A stretch of DNA of 64,000 nt from Silurus meridionalis (GCF_014805685.1 NC_060892.1:16535990-16599989), one strand, 5' to 3'; positions 26,563 through 39,237 are shown, counted from the first letter of the stretch. Notes: generated by a model from the sequence alone, not told the origin. Numbers and translations: made by a program.

Positions 26563-26626
<64 letters not shown>
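26563..26626. repeat. (TA)n microsatellite
   Basis: About 32 uninterrupted TA units after an A-rich stretch. Confidence 0.95.
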
Positions 26627-26632
<6 letters not shown>

Positions 26633-27688
26633 TAAAACTATGCTGTTATTTCTGTAAAATACAAAACGTTTTCTGCTTTCCCTCCATCTTTCTGTATGTT
26701 GTCTCTGTACTGTCCTGTCCTGTTTGCTCAGTTGGATGTAGGCGATCATGTGACTATAAATTTACGAGTGCAGAGATATATGGCACCATCACATTCACAA
26801 TCAAGTTCACACCAAAGTCACTCTGACTGTCTTCGTTAAATGAAAAAGAAACAGAGACATCATCTGTGTCCTCTGGAGCATCGGGATGTCCTTCACGTCT
26901 TGACCACTGAGACTGAGAGTTTGGTTATTTAATCTATAATTTCAGAAGTCCTGAAGTTATTAATAACAGCAGCAGGGTTGTTTTTGTGCTGCATGCTTGT
27001 GTAATGTGTTAAAGAATGAGCTTTTGGTTCAGCACCTGTGCCCCCAGTGACATTGCTTTTCATTTCATACAGCACCAGCATTAATCACACACCGACATCC
27101 TTCGCTAATGTAACGCATATGAGCGAATTCCTCCTCCGCCTGTCGCTGCAGTGCCCCAGACGAGTAGGCGAGAAGGTGAGGAGGCGAAAAGGGTTTTTTA
27201 AATGTGGGTTATTCTCTCTGTTTGCTTTGGAGAGGTCCCTCGAGCCCTTTTCAGAGAACACACATGAGACACAAGAGCTCTTAAGTAGCAGGACGTGTGA
27301 AATGTTCTGTCTCAATCTTTGCTTAGCTTAAAAAATGTTTAGTTTTTATGTCTGGATTTTATTCAGAATGAACACAAAATGAAATGAATTAATAATATAG
27401 TCCAGATGTTTTTATTTATCTTATATTGGGTTCATATTAGAGATTAGAATAGATAAAAGTAAATGAAAGAATGAACATGAAACAATGGACACTGGATAAA
27501 AGGAACATTCTTTGCCTTTTTATTGCCTTCTTGAGTTTTTGCTAAAAATTATGTAAAATCATCATTTTTTGCTCATCAGTCCAGGACAAGTTAATGCCAG
27601 AAAAGTAAAAGTCAAGCATTGGAAGTGTTTCAGCAGGTGGGTGATAATAAGACGAGTTATAATGGTATAAGTTTTTACATTTTGCCTC

Positions 27689-27879
27689 TGATCACCATCA
27701 CTGTACCCCACAACATCGTCTTTCTGTAATAAATAGACATTCGGTGCAAATCAGATGAGGATGAGGTTCCCTCTTGAGTCTGGTTCCTCTCAAGGTTTCT
27801 TCCTTATGCTGGTTGTTCGTTATGTTCATTGCTAAAAGCGCAATACAAATAAAAATGAATTGAATTGAATTGAATTGAG
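27689..27879 (+). mobile_element. L2-type LINE 3' UTR fragment with (TGAAT)n tail
   Basis: Shares ACATTCGGTGCAA, GATGAGGTTCCCTCTTGAGT and CTCAAGGTTTCTTCCTTATG with 14502-14797, and ends in the same AATAAAAATGAATTGAATTG tail. A severely 5'-truncated copy. Confidence 0.85.
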
Positions 27880-29997
27880 TTATCAGGTAAACTCTCAGCA
27901 ATCCCCTGTGCGGCAAACACAGGCCTACAACATCCAGAACTCATACACACTTTCAAGCTCCCATTCACTCAGCTACACACATACACTCACACCAGGTATT
28001 TAAACGTAAATTATTTTTGTACAAAAAAGTATACACTCTGAATCAAGGCCAAGCCTGGTTATTACTATTTTTGATTCTGATGTGACGACTGCTAGTTTGT
28101 GTTGTTTGATGATGGCCTGATCTATTGTATATACTTGACTATGAATTTTGATTCATGTTTGTATTTATCTGCAATCGTGTCATTAATCTGCCTAAAACTG
28201 CATTTGCACCTGTCTGAGCTCTCAATACATGACACCCATATATTTGTCTTACAACATCATAAAACTGCTGTATGGTACGATCAGGATGATTTATTGACTG
28301 GGAGACACTAGAAGACCGTTTTGTTGATTCTCCTGACGACTGCAAACTGTTGTGATTTTTCACTGGTTCCAGATTGTTGTGTAGTTTCAGAGTGGTGGGC
28401 AGATGATGACTCTCTCAAATGAAAACATAATCATGACTTTATTTATACAAGACAAGTGAACACCAACCCTGAGTGGACACATCTGTCAGGTTGTTGGTTA
28501 CCCAGATGTTTATTTGTTTATGTTTATATTTGTGATGTGTTTAGAGATTCTAGGGTATTTTTGTTGCTCATTCTGCATTTTTTACCGTTTGTGAGAAAAA
28601 TTGTCTCACAGGTATTTCAGACTGTTCTTACTTTCGTTGCAAACTCATTTAGAACAATGTTTCGTAGTAGAAGAAATGTCAAAACAAGAGTGATAACATT
28701 CACTTAGCTCGTAAAATGACAGACAAAAACACTACAGTGCTTCTGCATCTCTTTTTAAGGTAGAGATAAAGTGAGGGCTGAATCCCACTGCACTCTTATT
28801 AGCAGGTAGTTGAATGGCATTGTGGCTTACACAAGAAAGCGTTAACCAAAGTGAACAGAGACCAGCATGTACACGAAAATAAATCCATTCGGATTCTCTT
28901 GTAAGATCTGCGAAAAGCTGTGCTTTTCTTGGCCTAACATTGCTATAGCTTTGTTATTCAACATGACTCAGCTTTGCACATCTATAGCCCAACTATATCT
29001 TTTTTTTATTATTTCAAAGACACTGCTATGCTATTCGCATAACAACAAGGCTGAGTTTATAAAGGTCAATGAAAATGAATTTGAAACTGCATTATTGCTG
29101 ACAGTTTTATTGTCCGGTCACATGAAGGCAGTCTTTGTGTCGAGTGTGTGAGCTCCGACAAAAAACCCAACACTGCAGCTCTCCGATGTACAACAGCACA
29201 AATGTCACGGTGTTGAAATATCGTGTGTGTCCCAGCCTTTAAGGGGTTTCTGGTTCCTGTTTGGATCCTGTACTCTGCATTTGTACATTGTTTTTGTGAC
29301 ACATTCTGCTCGTTAACATTGGCAGGAAAGAACTTGTTTTTAGGTTGAAACACGACAGGAGGAGAGAATTTACACCTTTCTGTAGTGCATGCTCTTTAAG
29401 AAAATACAGCTTTACAACTCAGTAAATAGAATAGTAAATACCAGTTAAACAGCATAGTAAAGGAAGTAGGTGTCTGAGGCATTAGAATAATAATGACTCA
29501 AAATATTTGTGTTTGAGTGTGTAGCATTCAATCCCGGAAACTGTTAATAACTAATTAATTATTTTTTTTATTTCAATATTAATAAGTCTAATAGGTCCAA
29601 GTTACTTTAATAAATTCTTCTGATAAAACGAAAATGTTGTTCTCGTTGTATAAAACATCATGTTGTGCTGTTTCAGGAAACAACAGAGTTACAGTTACCT
29701 TCCAGATGTTTATTTATTTTTTTTTATTCCTTTTACACCACAGCATTTTCTCAATAATTTTCAAAGACATAGAAACAAGACAACTTTTTTTTTTACATTT
29801 GTAGTTATCGTGTATAATGTAACATAAGTAAGTAAATTCTACTTATCACTTATTGACAAAATATAATAAATACATTTATATTGAAACTTTAATACATTCC
29901 AAGCGCCTAAAAATGTAAAATAAAATAAAAAAAGAACCGTAAAAATTCAAAAACAATAAATAATACCAGCGTCAGATAGAAAATCAAACAACAAATA

Positions 29998-30401
29998 CCG
30001 TATTTTCCGGACTATAAGCCCACATTTTTTTCCCACATTTTAAACCCTGCGGCTTAAAAAATAAAGCGACTAAAAAAATGGATTTTTCCCGGGTTTTTCC
30101 CGGTTTCACAAGCTTCAAGCCAAAAAACTGAGCCCCATAACATTAAACCAATGAAATTGCAGAAAAGCTTCCACCGGTGGTGATTTTTATTGATTTTTAT
30201 GATTTTTTATTCATTTTTTGAACAATGAATTTCTTGGTAGGCTACTGTTTAGATACAAGCCGTGTAACAGGCAACAGTTTCAATTTAGACACCTGCGGCT
30301 TATAGACAGGTGCGGCGTATTTATGTTCAAAATAAAAATCTTTGTAAAATTCAGTGGGTGCGACTTATATTTGGGTGCGCTTAATAGTCCGGAAATTACG
30401 G
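29998..30401. mobile_element. MITE with about 23-bp imperfect terminal inverted repeats
   Basis: The left end CCGTATTTTCCGGACTATAA and the complement of the right end, CCGTAATTTCCGGACTATTA, are inverted copies. The 404-bp interior has no ORF and contains several GCGGCTTA/TGCGGC motifs. Size, terminal repeats and lack of coding sequence define a non-autonomous DNA transposon. The flanking duplication is ambiguous (TA-rich), so the superfamily is left open. Confidence 0.8.
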
Positions 30402-30469
30402 TTATATAATATAAATATAAAATATACACCAATAAGGCACAGCATTATGACCACTGACTAGTGAGAGAA

Positions 30470-32845
30470 TCTTCTTCTTCTTCTTTCGGCTGCTCCCATT
30501 AGGGGTCGCCACAGCGGATCATCCGTCTCCATACCCCCCTGTCCTCTACCCTGTCCTCTACATCACACCAACTACCTGCATGTCTTCCCTCACCACATCC
30601 ATGAACCTCCTCCTTGGCCTTCCTCTTTTTCTCCTTCCTGGTGGCTCCATCCTCAGCATTCTTCTACCAATATAACTCATGTCCCTCCTCTGCACATGTC
30701 CAAACCATCTTAATCTCGCTTCTCTCACCTTGTCACCAAAACGTCCTACATGCACTGTTCCTCTAATAAACTCATTTCTAATCTTGTCCATCCTTGTCAC
30801 TCCCAACGAAAACCTTTACAACTTTAGCTCTGCTACCTCCAGCTCCGCCTCCTGTTTTTACTCAATGCCACTGTCTCTAATCCATACAACATCGCAGGTC
30901 TCACCACAGTCCTATAAACTTTTTCACTTTCATTCTTGCAGATACCCTCCTATCACAAATCACTCCTGTCACTTTCTCCACCCACTCCACCCTGCCTGCA
31001 CTCTTTTCTTTACTTTCCTAACACACTCTCCATTACTTTGCATTGTACCCCAGGTACCTGAACGCCTCCACCTTCTCCACCTCTTCTCCCTGCAACCGCA
31101 TTTCTCCACTGCCCTTTCTCTCATTCACACACATGTACTCTGTCTTACTCCTACTGACTTTCATTCCCCTTTTCTCCAGCATGTACCTCCACCCCTCCAG
31201 GCTCTTCTCAACCTGCTCCCTACTCTCACCACAAATCACAATATCATCCGCAAACATCATAGTCCAGGGAGACTCCTGTCTGATCTCGTCCGTCAACCTG
31301 TCCATCACCACTGCAAACAAGACGGGGGCTCAAGGCCGATCCTTGATGCAGTCCAACCTTCACCTTGAACCACTCTGTCGTTCCTACTGCACACTTCACT
31401 GCTGTCACACTGTCCTCATACATGTCCTGCACCACCCTCACATACTTCTCTGACACACCAGACTTCCTCATACAATACCACAACTCCTCTCTTGGCACCC
31501 CGTTGTACGCTTTCTCTAAATTCACAAATACACAATGCAATTCCTTTTGTCCTTCTCTATACTTCTCAACATTCTCAAAGCAAATAAGGGGTCTGTGGTG
31601 CTCTTTCTCGGCATGAAACCATACTGTTGCTCACAGATGGTCATCTCTTCTCTCAGCCTGGCTTCCACTACTCTTTCCCATACCTTCATGGTGTGACTGA
31701 TCAACTTAATTCCCCTGTAGTTACTGCAGGTCTGCACATCTTCCTTATGCATAAAGATCAGTACCAGCACACCCCTTCTCCATTCCTCAGGATCCTCCAG
31801 ATTCCTCCAGAACCTTGTTAAACAATCTGGATAAAAACTTCACTGCCATCTCTCCTAAACATCTCCATGCTTCTACTGGTATGTCATCTGGTCCAACCGA
31901 CTTTTCACTTTTCATCCTCTTAATCGTTGCTTTCACTTTCTCCTTACTGATCCTATCCACTTCCTGCTTCAGCAACTCCACATTATCCAACCTTCTCTCT
32001 CTCTGATTTTTCTCATTCATCAGCTGCTCAAAATACCCCCTCCACCTTCTCAACACATTCTCCTTACTAGTCAACACGTTTCCATCTCCATCCTTTATTG
32101 CTCTAACTTGCAGCACATCCTTCCCTGCTCGGTCCCTCTGCCTGGCTAATCGGTACAAATCCTTTTCTCCTCCCTTAGTGTTTAACCTCTCATACAGCTC
32201 CTCATATGCCTTTTCCTTGGCTTTTGCCAAATCCCTCTTTACCTGTTGCCGCATCTCCTTGTGCTCCTGCCTACTTTTCTCATCACTCTGTCCATCCCAC
32301 TTCTGTTTTACGAACCTCTTTCCCCTTATGCTCTTCTGCACTTTTTCATTCCACCACCATGTCTCTTTGTCTTTCTTTCTATTTCCAGATGTCACACCAA
32401 GTACTTATCTAGCTTCCTCCCTCATCACTCCTGTAGTAGTTACCCAATCATCCAGCACCTCATCACCACCATCGAGCCCCTGTCTGACCTCTTCCCTGAA
32501 CCTCACACTACAGTCTTCCTCCTTCAGTTTCCACCATCTTATTCTTCTTTCAGTCCTCACTCTCCTCCTCTTCTTCTTCGCCTCCAAAACCATCCTACAG
32601 ACCACCATTCGATGCTGTCTAGCTACACTGTCCCCCGCCAACACCTTACAGTCTTCAATCTCTTTCACGTTCTCCTACATAGAACATAGTCCACCTGTGT
32701 GCACCTTCCTCCACTCTTATACGTCACCCTCTGATCATCCTTCTTCTTAAAATACGTATTCACCACTGCCATTTCCATCCTTTTAACAAAATCTACCACC
32801 ATCTGCCCTTCTACATTCCTCTCCTTAAAACCACCTACCTTAGCA
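30470..32845 (-). mobile_element. RTE-clade LINE, copy C, 5'-truncated
   Basis: The (TTC)n tail is at the left (30470). The LINE runs right to left and stops within the endonuclease region near 32845, lacking the first quarter of copy A. On the minus strand the visible pieces include KKKDDQRVTYKSGGRC (endonuclease C-terminus), RQHRMVVCRMV, ETWWWNEKVQKSIRGKR, IKRMKSEKSVGPDDIPVEAW, QQYGFMPRKSTTD, MFADDIVICGESREQVEKS and the tail RLRWFGHVQRRDMSYIGRR. Frames are broken about every 200-600 bp. A clear target duplication was not found. Confidence 0.9.
31787..32395 (-). pseudogene. RTE linker and RT N-terminal fragment in copy C (202 codons open)
   Basis: The longest open piece of copy C. It begins near SGNRKKDKETWWWNEKVQKS, continues with a Lys/Arg-rich stretch (KRDLAKAKEKAYEELYERLN) and ends in the pre-RT block VGPDDIPVEAWRCLGEMAV. 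The same blocks appear in copies A and B at the same place relative to the RT, so this is LINE coding sequence rather than a host gene. Confidence 0.88.
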
Positions 32846-33961
32846 TTGTTGCACACTATGTACACTCTTCCACAGAAATGTAGTTCCTGATGATTGTACC
32901 CTCTATAATGCGCCCTTACACAAAGCAAAAACGATAAGTTTGAGTATTGACTTGGCCTCCAAATTCCCCGGATATCAATCCAATCCAGCATCTGTGGGAT
33001 GTGCTGGACATCAAGACCGATCTATGGATGCCCTACCTTTGCAACATTTAGAACTTAAAGGATCTGCTACTAAAATCTTAATTTCAGATACCACAGCACA
33101 CCTTCAGGGATTAAGTGGAGTCCATGCCTCGATGGGTCAGTGCTGTTTTGGCAGCAAAAGGGGGATCAACACAATATTAGGCAGGTAGTGATAATGTTAT
33201 GCCTGATCGGTGTATAATAAAGAATAATAATAACAATGCGTAAGGATAGAATCAAAGTACAGTAATATAATATATAGTTGTAGAATACATAAAAAAGATT
33301 TTTTAATCAGTGATAGTTGGAGCTAAACGTACATTTCTGCACATTTGAACACTGTTGTTTTCGATTCTAACATGTATATTGAATTTTAAGAAATGTAAAC
33401 GCAATCCTGGTACAATGCGAACATAACACAGGGCACACATTAAAAGCATGCTAGCATCTCATGAGGGCCTTTTTTTTCTGCTGATGAGAATATTGCATCT
33501 GTGGTTAATGGAGAGAGCGTGCCGCATTCTGGCAGATCCTGAATCTGAAATTAATTTGATTTACTGCCGGCTTTGTTGCTGCCAGTTATTTAATACGTTG
33601 CTTATGACAGCTAATGGCAAAGCGCAGAGCTGCACCAGAACCCAGAATCTGGTCCCTGCTGCACTCAGATAATTAAGAAATACAGAGAAATTTCTCTTTA
33701 CTTCAGTCTCTGATGAAAGAAGGTGGTGCGATGATGAATTGTGGAACGTCTCACATCTTAGAGGTGATATTTTTAGCTTTTAGACTGAAAACTGAACAGG
33801 GGCTTCATGGGGGCAATTATTTTGTCCCCTTATAAGGTTAGAATGAAGTATCACTGCAAATCAGTCCAGAGACTGATCTTATAACTCACGCTTATCCTAT
33901 AATAAAACACAACTATCTTAAAAGGCATGGTGTCTTTTAGCATGACAGTGCCCACTATTCC

Positions 33962-34183
33962 TTTTTCTTCTTCTTCTTCTTCTTCTTCTTCTTTCGGCTT
34001 CTCCCATTAGGGGTCGCCACAGTGGATTATCCTTCTCCATACCCCCCTGTCCTCTACATCTGCCTCTTTCAAACCAACTACCTGCATGGCTTCCCTCACC
34101 ACATCCAGAAACCTCCTACATGGCCTTCCTTTTTTCTTTTTTCCTGGTGGCTCCATCCTCAGCATTCTCCTACCGATATAACT
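33962..34183 (-). mobile_element. RTE LINE copy D, 222-bp 3' stub with target duplication
   Basis: The stub is flanked by perfect 14-bp repeats GTGCCCACTATTCC (33948-33961 and 34184-34197). It starts with a long (TTC)n tail and the GGGGTCGCCACAG 3' end and stops in the sequence encoding the HVQRRD..YIGRRMLRMEPPG tail. An example of extreme 5' truncation during target-primed reverse transcription. Confidence 0.93.
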
Positions 34184-36339
34184 GTGCCCACTATTCCATA
34201 GGATGACAATTGCACTCACCTCCTCGACCCTAACTAACTATGTTAGCTACTTTAAGTGGTAGTGGGGGATTTGGAGTGCATAGACAAGTATTTAACTACA
34301 ATAATATTGTGTTATTATCATAAAAATTAAAAAACTTGAGCTGTGAATAGGTAATATTTTTCTTGCGTTTTTTAAACTTTGGTAATAAATGTAAAGACAG
34401 AATGTTTGTTTAGACCAGAATTTGCTTTAGTAGTTCTGACAGTTGGTGTGAGTCGGCAGTGAACTCTTGACACCCCCCCCTTGTCCACCCCATTCCCATT
34501 GTGTGATAAAGAGGCTTAACCCGGTCCAAGTCCACATGTCGCTGCCCTGACAACGGCCTGTTTCTGGTGCAGCAGGCTGCTGGAAATGAGAAGCGCCATG
34601 GCACAATAGAGGGACTGTTAAGCTCGAGCAAGCGTAGTAAAAACGCTTTCTTGTAGCCCCCCCACTTCCAAGCCCCACTTCCCTCCTTTTAGCCATCACC
34701 CATCAAAACGTCCAACAGCACACCCCATACTCAACATTCCTAAACACCAATGAGTCAATTAGAATTTTTAATACTATTATTCAAAAGCAAATAATTGTCC
34801 TTTTTTTATTAATCTGTCTTTGACTGGGAAACTTTGTTTTGGAATGTTCTCTTTCATACCACAGCAGCTGTGACTTTTGTGAAAAGTCACAGTGGAATGT
34901 CTAGCGCTCCACTTGTTTGAGGAGTTTAAAGTTATTTCACCTCGAGCTACGCAAACGGATACCTGTGCTAGTCAGGCTGCATTAAACCACTGCAATCCTA
35001 TAGCTCCCCAAAGACAAGGCTCCTACAATGGAGTCCTGTCAGGACAATATTCCTTTTGTCTCTTTTCCTGAGGGAAAAATGCTTTATTTTTCTTTTACGG
35101 AAAAGTTTTTTCTTTAAGATCTCATGAGATAAAAAAAGTTTGTTACTTATTTTTTAGTTAAGTGACAAATTTGTCAAAGAATTGCTCAGGAGAAGCAGAA
35201 CATCAGATTTTTGTACTATTCAAGTTTGGACTGATTCCAGCACTCTGTCATATTTGTCACACTGTATTAGAAAATAAACTCAACATAATGTGGCGCTATT
35301 CTATGGGAATAAGAGTAAATGTTTTAATTATTGCATATTAATAAGAAATCTGTAAATATCTCAAATTTTTTTTAACTACTGTTATTAAATATTGTAGTGT
35401 ATATATTGGTCTTTTTAGTCATTCTCTAACCATCCCAGGTTACAAGTGCACAGATTTAACATACATTTTATTCATTTGATGTAAAATTTTGGTATGCCGT
35501 AATTTTTTTCCCACTCAATTTGTATTTTTATGCTTTCAGTATTTTCACTGTTAAATAATTATTAGTATTTTTGATTAGTATTTTTCTATGAAACCCTTTT
35601 TAAACTGTTGTATCTGATGGTGGTTGTCATGGTAACACAATACATTGAATAAATTTGATAGCTGTTAAACAAACAGTGAAAAAAAAAAGTTACAATTCAA
35701 GGCTTTCTAAGAAACAACCCTTTCCTTTTGTGACCAATGTGTGTTATGTCTGCTTACAAGATTATTATTTTTTTTGGTTTATTTACTTAAGAATGTTCTA
35801 CAAACAAACTCTTTTCAGGAACTGGTATATTTAAATTGAAGTCACCTGAAATGCAGGACTTCAATATGAATATTCAATTAATCATTTGACTTCTGATTGT
35901 GACTGAGCTATTGGGTGTCACACTTCGATCACTTATGCAAACAACTTTGTGTAGATTCAAAGTATAAATCGCATTTTGGATCCAAATTTTTTTTTTATAT
36001 TTCAAGCTAAATTCACTTAGTAAATTGCCTCTTGCATAGAAAGAGTAATACATTTAGAATAAAAAATAGAAGAGCTGTTTATGTGGCGTTTTCTGTAATC
36101 TGGTTCTTGTGTAGCAACTAAGGCTAAAGCATTTTACAAAAAAAATCTGTGTAAAAATGTAATTTAAGGGCTGTTTACTCTCTGCTGGTGTTGATCTCTT
36201 GGCTTTGCTAATGGAGCAGTGTTTTTGTCACATTACTATTGTTTATTCAGGAGAATGCTGGCAACTCGTATTCACACACACACAAAAAAAAATCACAATT
36301 CTCCTATCTTTAATACCAGTTTTTCTTTCACAAATTCAA

Positions 36340-36995
36340 GCTAGCTGCTATTTTCTAATCAATGCTAGTATGAATTTTCTAATCGCTCAAAATCCCATTT
36401 GCTGCCTAAACAAATTTATGCTAGCAGCTGTTTTTCCGTGAGACCAAACAGTTCTAGCTTTTTATTCAAAATAATGCCAGCTGCTGTTTTTATTCACACA
36501 ATATCAGGCTATAAGGTGTTTTTCTTATATTAAGTCATGTTAACGGCTATTTTTTCCACAGCAGTTTTTTTTTTTTTTTTTTACACCTGCGTTATGCTCA
36601 CAGCTGTTTTCTAGTAACTCCCTATTTTGCTAGCTGTTATTTCCTATAATGCAAAATTCCATTAGCTCTGTAATCCTACAATTTCCTTAAAACTGCTTTT
36701 CTTTACCGGAGCCATGCTAGTTTTTAAATCATGCTAAATCATTCCTTTCCATACTGCTCAGTTACAAAAAAGTTGATTTCTATTGTACTTTACTTTCCTA
36801 CAAACTGATTTTTAGTCATGCTAAACCATGCTTGCTTTTTTTCACACCAAATTATAGTATAAGCAAGTTTCCTTTCACTAAGTGATGGAAGATGCTGTTT
36901 TTTGATTACACCAAATCATGCCAACAGCCATTTTATAAGTATGCAAATTGTGCTAGTTGCTGTTTTTATTCACACAACATTTTGCTAGCAGCTCT
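36340..36995. repeat. Old, degenerate minisatellite (about 45-60 bp period)
   Basis: Diverged copies of a unit like GCTAGCAGCTGTTTTT followed by TTCACACAAAATCATG recur through this stretch (clear at 36418, 36477, 36600, 36890, 36955 and 36985). Unit length drifts, so the array is ancient. Confidence 0.6.
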
Positions 36996-37378
36996 TTTGC
37001 AAGCATTCTAAAGACTCTTTGGGTTTATATGATGTTTTGACCTCTGTTTTTAAACATTTCTGCTAGGTGTTGGGCTTGTATTCAATTTCTTACTGAATAA
37101 TAAAGTTCAGCCTCAAAAGTTGAATAATCTTCTTACAAACCCCAAACGTCATTTAGAGGTTAAAGAAGCTCAACTGATCCATAACATAACTTTAATGTTA
37201 AGAACTGCATTTGGGCATTTTGATCTCGAAAGCCTCAAGCCATCATAACTAACAGAACAAGTTGAACTTGCTATGCTATAACACTCCTTCCATTGAATTC
37301 ATTTGCAAATGGGCGTGTCTGAGGACAGCCAAATACATCTATAGTGCGAGCCATTTAATGTGTATGCATAGTTGTGCA

Positions 37379-37397
37379 GGTGTGTGTGTGTGTGTGT
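37379..37397. repeat. (GT)n microsatellite
   Basis: Nine GT units. Confidence 0.8.
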
Positions 37398-37804
37398 TCA
37401 GACATAATCATATGCGGTATGTAAACAAGCACAGGTTTGTCACTCTGCTGTGTGGGTGGCTTGAAAAGTTCTGTCAATATTATCACAAGGAAGGTCCCTT
37501 ATATTCAAAGTCGGGTTTCATGCACATTTAAGCACTTACTCTGAGTTCCATGTTATAAATTTTGCTTTTTTAAATGATGATATTGCCAGACGATGTAACC
37601 AGATTATTCTTCAGCAGCAGCATCTAGCATCAATAGCATCAGGATCATCGACTTTGAACATTAGCACTCATCTTTACACCAAAGAAAACAGCACTCATTG
37701 GCTAATGAGATTCAGATGGACAGCTCAAAGCAAATAAATACCTGAGTGAATTTTGGACACTTTTCTGGATGTGATTCTCTATATAGTTATAGTATTTGAA
37801 CAAA

Positions 37805-38007
37805 CACTTTCTTTCGGCTTCTCCCATTAAGGGTCGCATGTTTGATTTGGCACGTTTTTACGCTGGATGCCCTTCCTAACGCAACCCTCCCCATTTATCC
37901 GGGCTTGGGACCAGCACTAAGAGTGGCTGGGGTTGGTCCCTGACCGGGGATCGAACCCGGGCCGCAGCGGTGAGAACGCCGCATCCTAACCACTAGACCA
38001 CCAGGGG
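37805..38007 (-). mobile_element. tRNA-derived SINE with RTE-type body and tail
   Basis: Read on the minus strand, it has a tRNA-like head with an A box (TGGTCTAGTGGTTAGGATG) and a B box (GGTTCGATCCC), then a body (AGTGCTGGTCCCAAGCCCGG to CCAAATCAAAC), then the RTE LINE 3' end (GACCC.TAATGGGAGAAGCC). It is flanked by TGAACAAA (37797-37804 and 38008-38015). The head is a polymerase III promoter, not a functional tRNA. Confidence 0.9.
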
Positions 38008-39233
38008 TGAACAAAATGCCTTCGAAAAAAAAACCCACCTTCCCGATGTAGACAACTGAATGTGGTGCCTTCAATACAAACATATATATACTAACTCAAT
38101 AAGTCTAGGAAGCTTATAAACATTGTGTGTTAACTTTGTCGAAGCTTCTGCAATGTGACTGAATCAAAGGCAGTTAGTTATCAACAGGGCGTAATGAGGA
38201 TAAAGGTCAGAAGCTTTTTCAAATAAAAAGGACTGTATCTGTCTGAAGTCAGGATTTTAGACTTTCATCAGTTGTTATGCCTTTGCTGTGTTTATTCCAT
38301 GGATGATGATCTAGGATAAAAAAAATAGATTGATTTTTAAGATAAAAATGTAATAAATCTGTAGTTTTTTACTGGTGTGTCCTTCTTTAATTCATTCTTT
38401 TTTGCTCACATAAATTTGTTGTAAAATCTTTAGGGCATCATTTGCTGAGACTAATATAATGTGCAAAAGACAAGAGACACTTAAAGCAATTTTAGCACCC
38501 AAATCTGGTTTTGATATGCTGGTGATTTCTTGTTGAGTGTCATTGACCCATTGCTACAGCGATAAAGAAGCCACGTGGAAACAGATTTTCTGCATTTTTT
38601 TGCTTATAAAATAGATAATATTCACCTGACAATTAAATCACATTCACAAATGTGTGACATGAAAGATGTGGTGGTTTCTTGTTAGAGTTACTTTTTCTAC
38701 TAGCTGACTTAAACTGTGAATTTGCATACATCAGTCTTGTTAGCTGATTTAAATCAAGAAGGCAGGATCTCTGTAATCTCTTTAGTTGGAAGGAACAGAG
38801 GAGGAGCTCATTATTACACTGCATCTCATTGGGCTTGTTTATTTTCTGTTGCATGGGGTACACCTGAAAAAGTGCTGATATACGGTAGGGTTTTTTTGCT
38901 GGTAGATGTTTCCTTCTTCTTGTTCTTTCTCTTAGTCACTTTTGAGTAACAGCTGTCTGATGCATGTTAGCATTTAATCTAGCATATGGATACATCTTAC
39001 CTTTGGTGGTCTACTGCAGGGATGTTTTTTTTTAGCCACCTCTCTCTACCTCTCTTACTTCTCCCTGTGTGAGGAGGAAAATCAGGGCTAAAGTGATTAT
39101 GCTGCATTTTTCGGTGAGGAGGAGGAGCTGGTGAAGGCAGGACCCCTTGCTCTGTGAGAGGACTGCTTAATGATTTCTTTTTTGCGCTGGGACTTGTGCG
39201 CAGTGAAGCCGCAATGGACCAAACTGGCCAGGA

Positions 39234-39237
<4 letters not shown>

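Larger units (their letters stand above)
30425..33214 (+). mobile_element. Tc1/mariner element carrying a nested RTE LINE
   Basis: The left end TACACCAATAAGGCACAGCA (30425) and the right end, TGATCGGTGTA at 33214, are inverted copies flanked by TA on both sides. The right part carries a decayed Tc1 transposase C-terminus near 32945-33030 (DLASKFPGYQSNP, then frameshifted LWDVLD-type sequence). Between lies RTE copy C. The element at 51308-51820 is a second, shorter member of the same family (shared GGGTCAG.CTGTTTTGGCAGC and CAACACAATATTAGGCAGGT). Confidence 0.82.

Noticed and set aside
27120..27177. Short ATG frame (MSEFLLRLSLQCPRR) ending at GAGAAG|GTGAGG
   Set aside because: Phase 0 does not fit plekha7 exon 4, no promoter-like context stands upstream, and the length is within chance.
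32940..33188. 82-codon plus-strand frame after RTE copy C
   Set aside because: Its start is a frameshifted Tc1 transposase C-terminus and the rest is Tc1 3' sequence shared with 51700-51790.
34410..34699. Overlapping minus-strand frames of 73 and 90 codons
   Set aside because: No motif, composition driven by local G/C runs, and no splice or start context; kept only as a possible conserved non-coding island.
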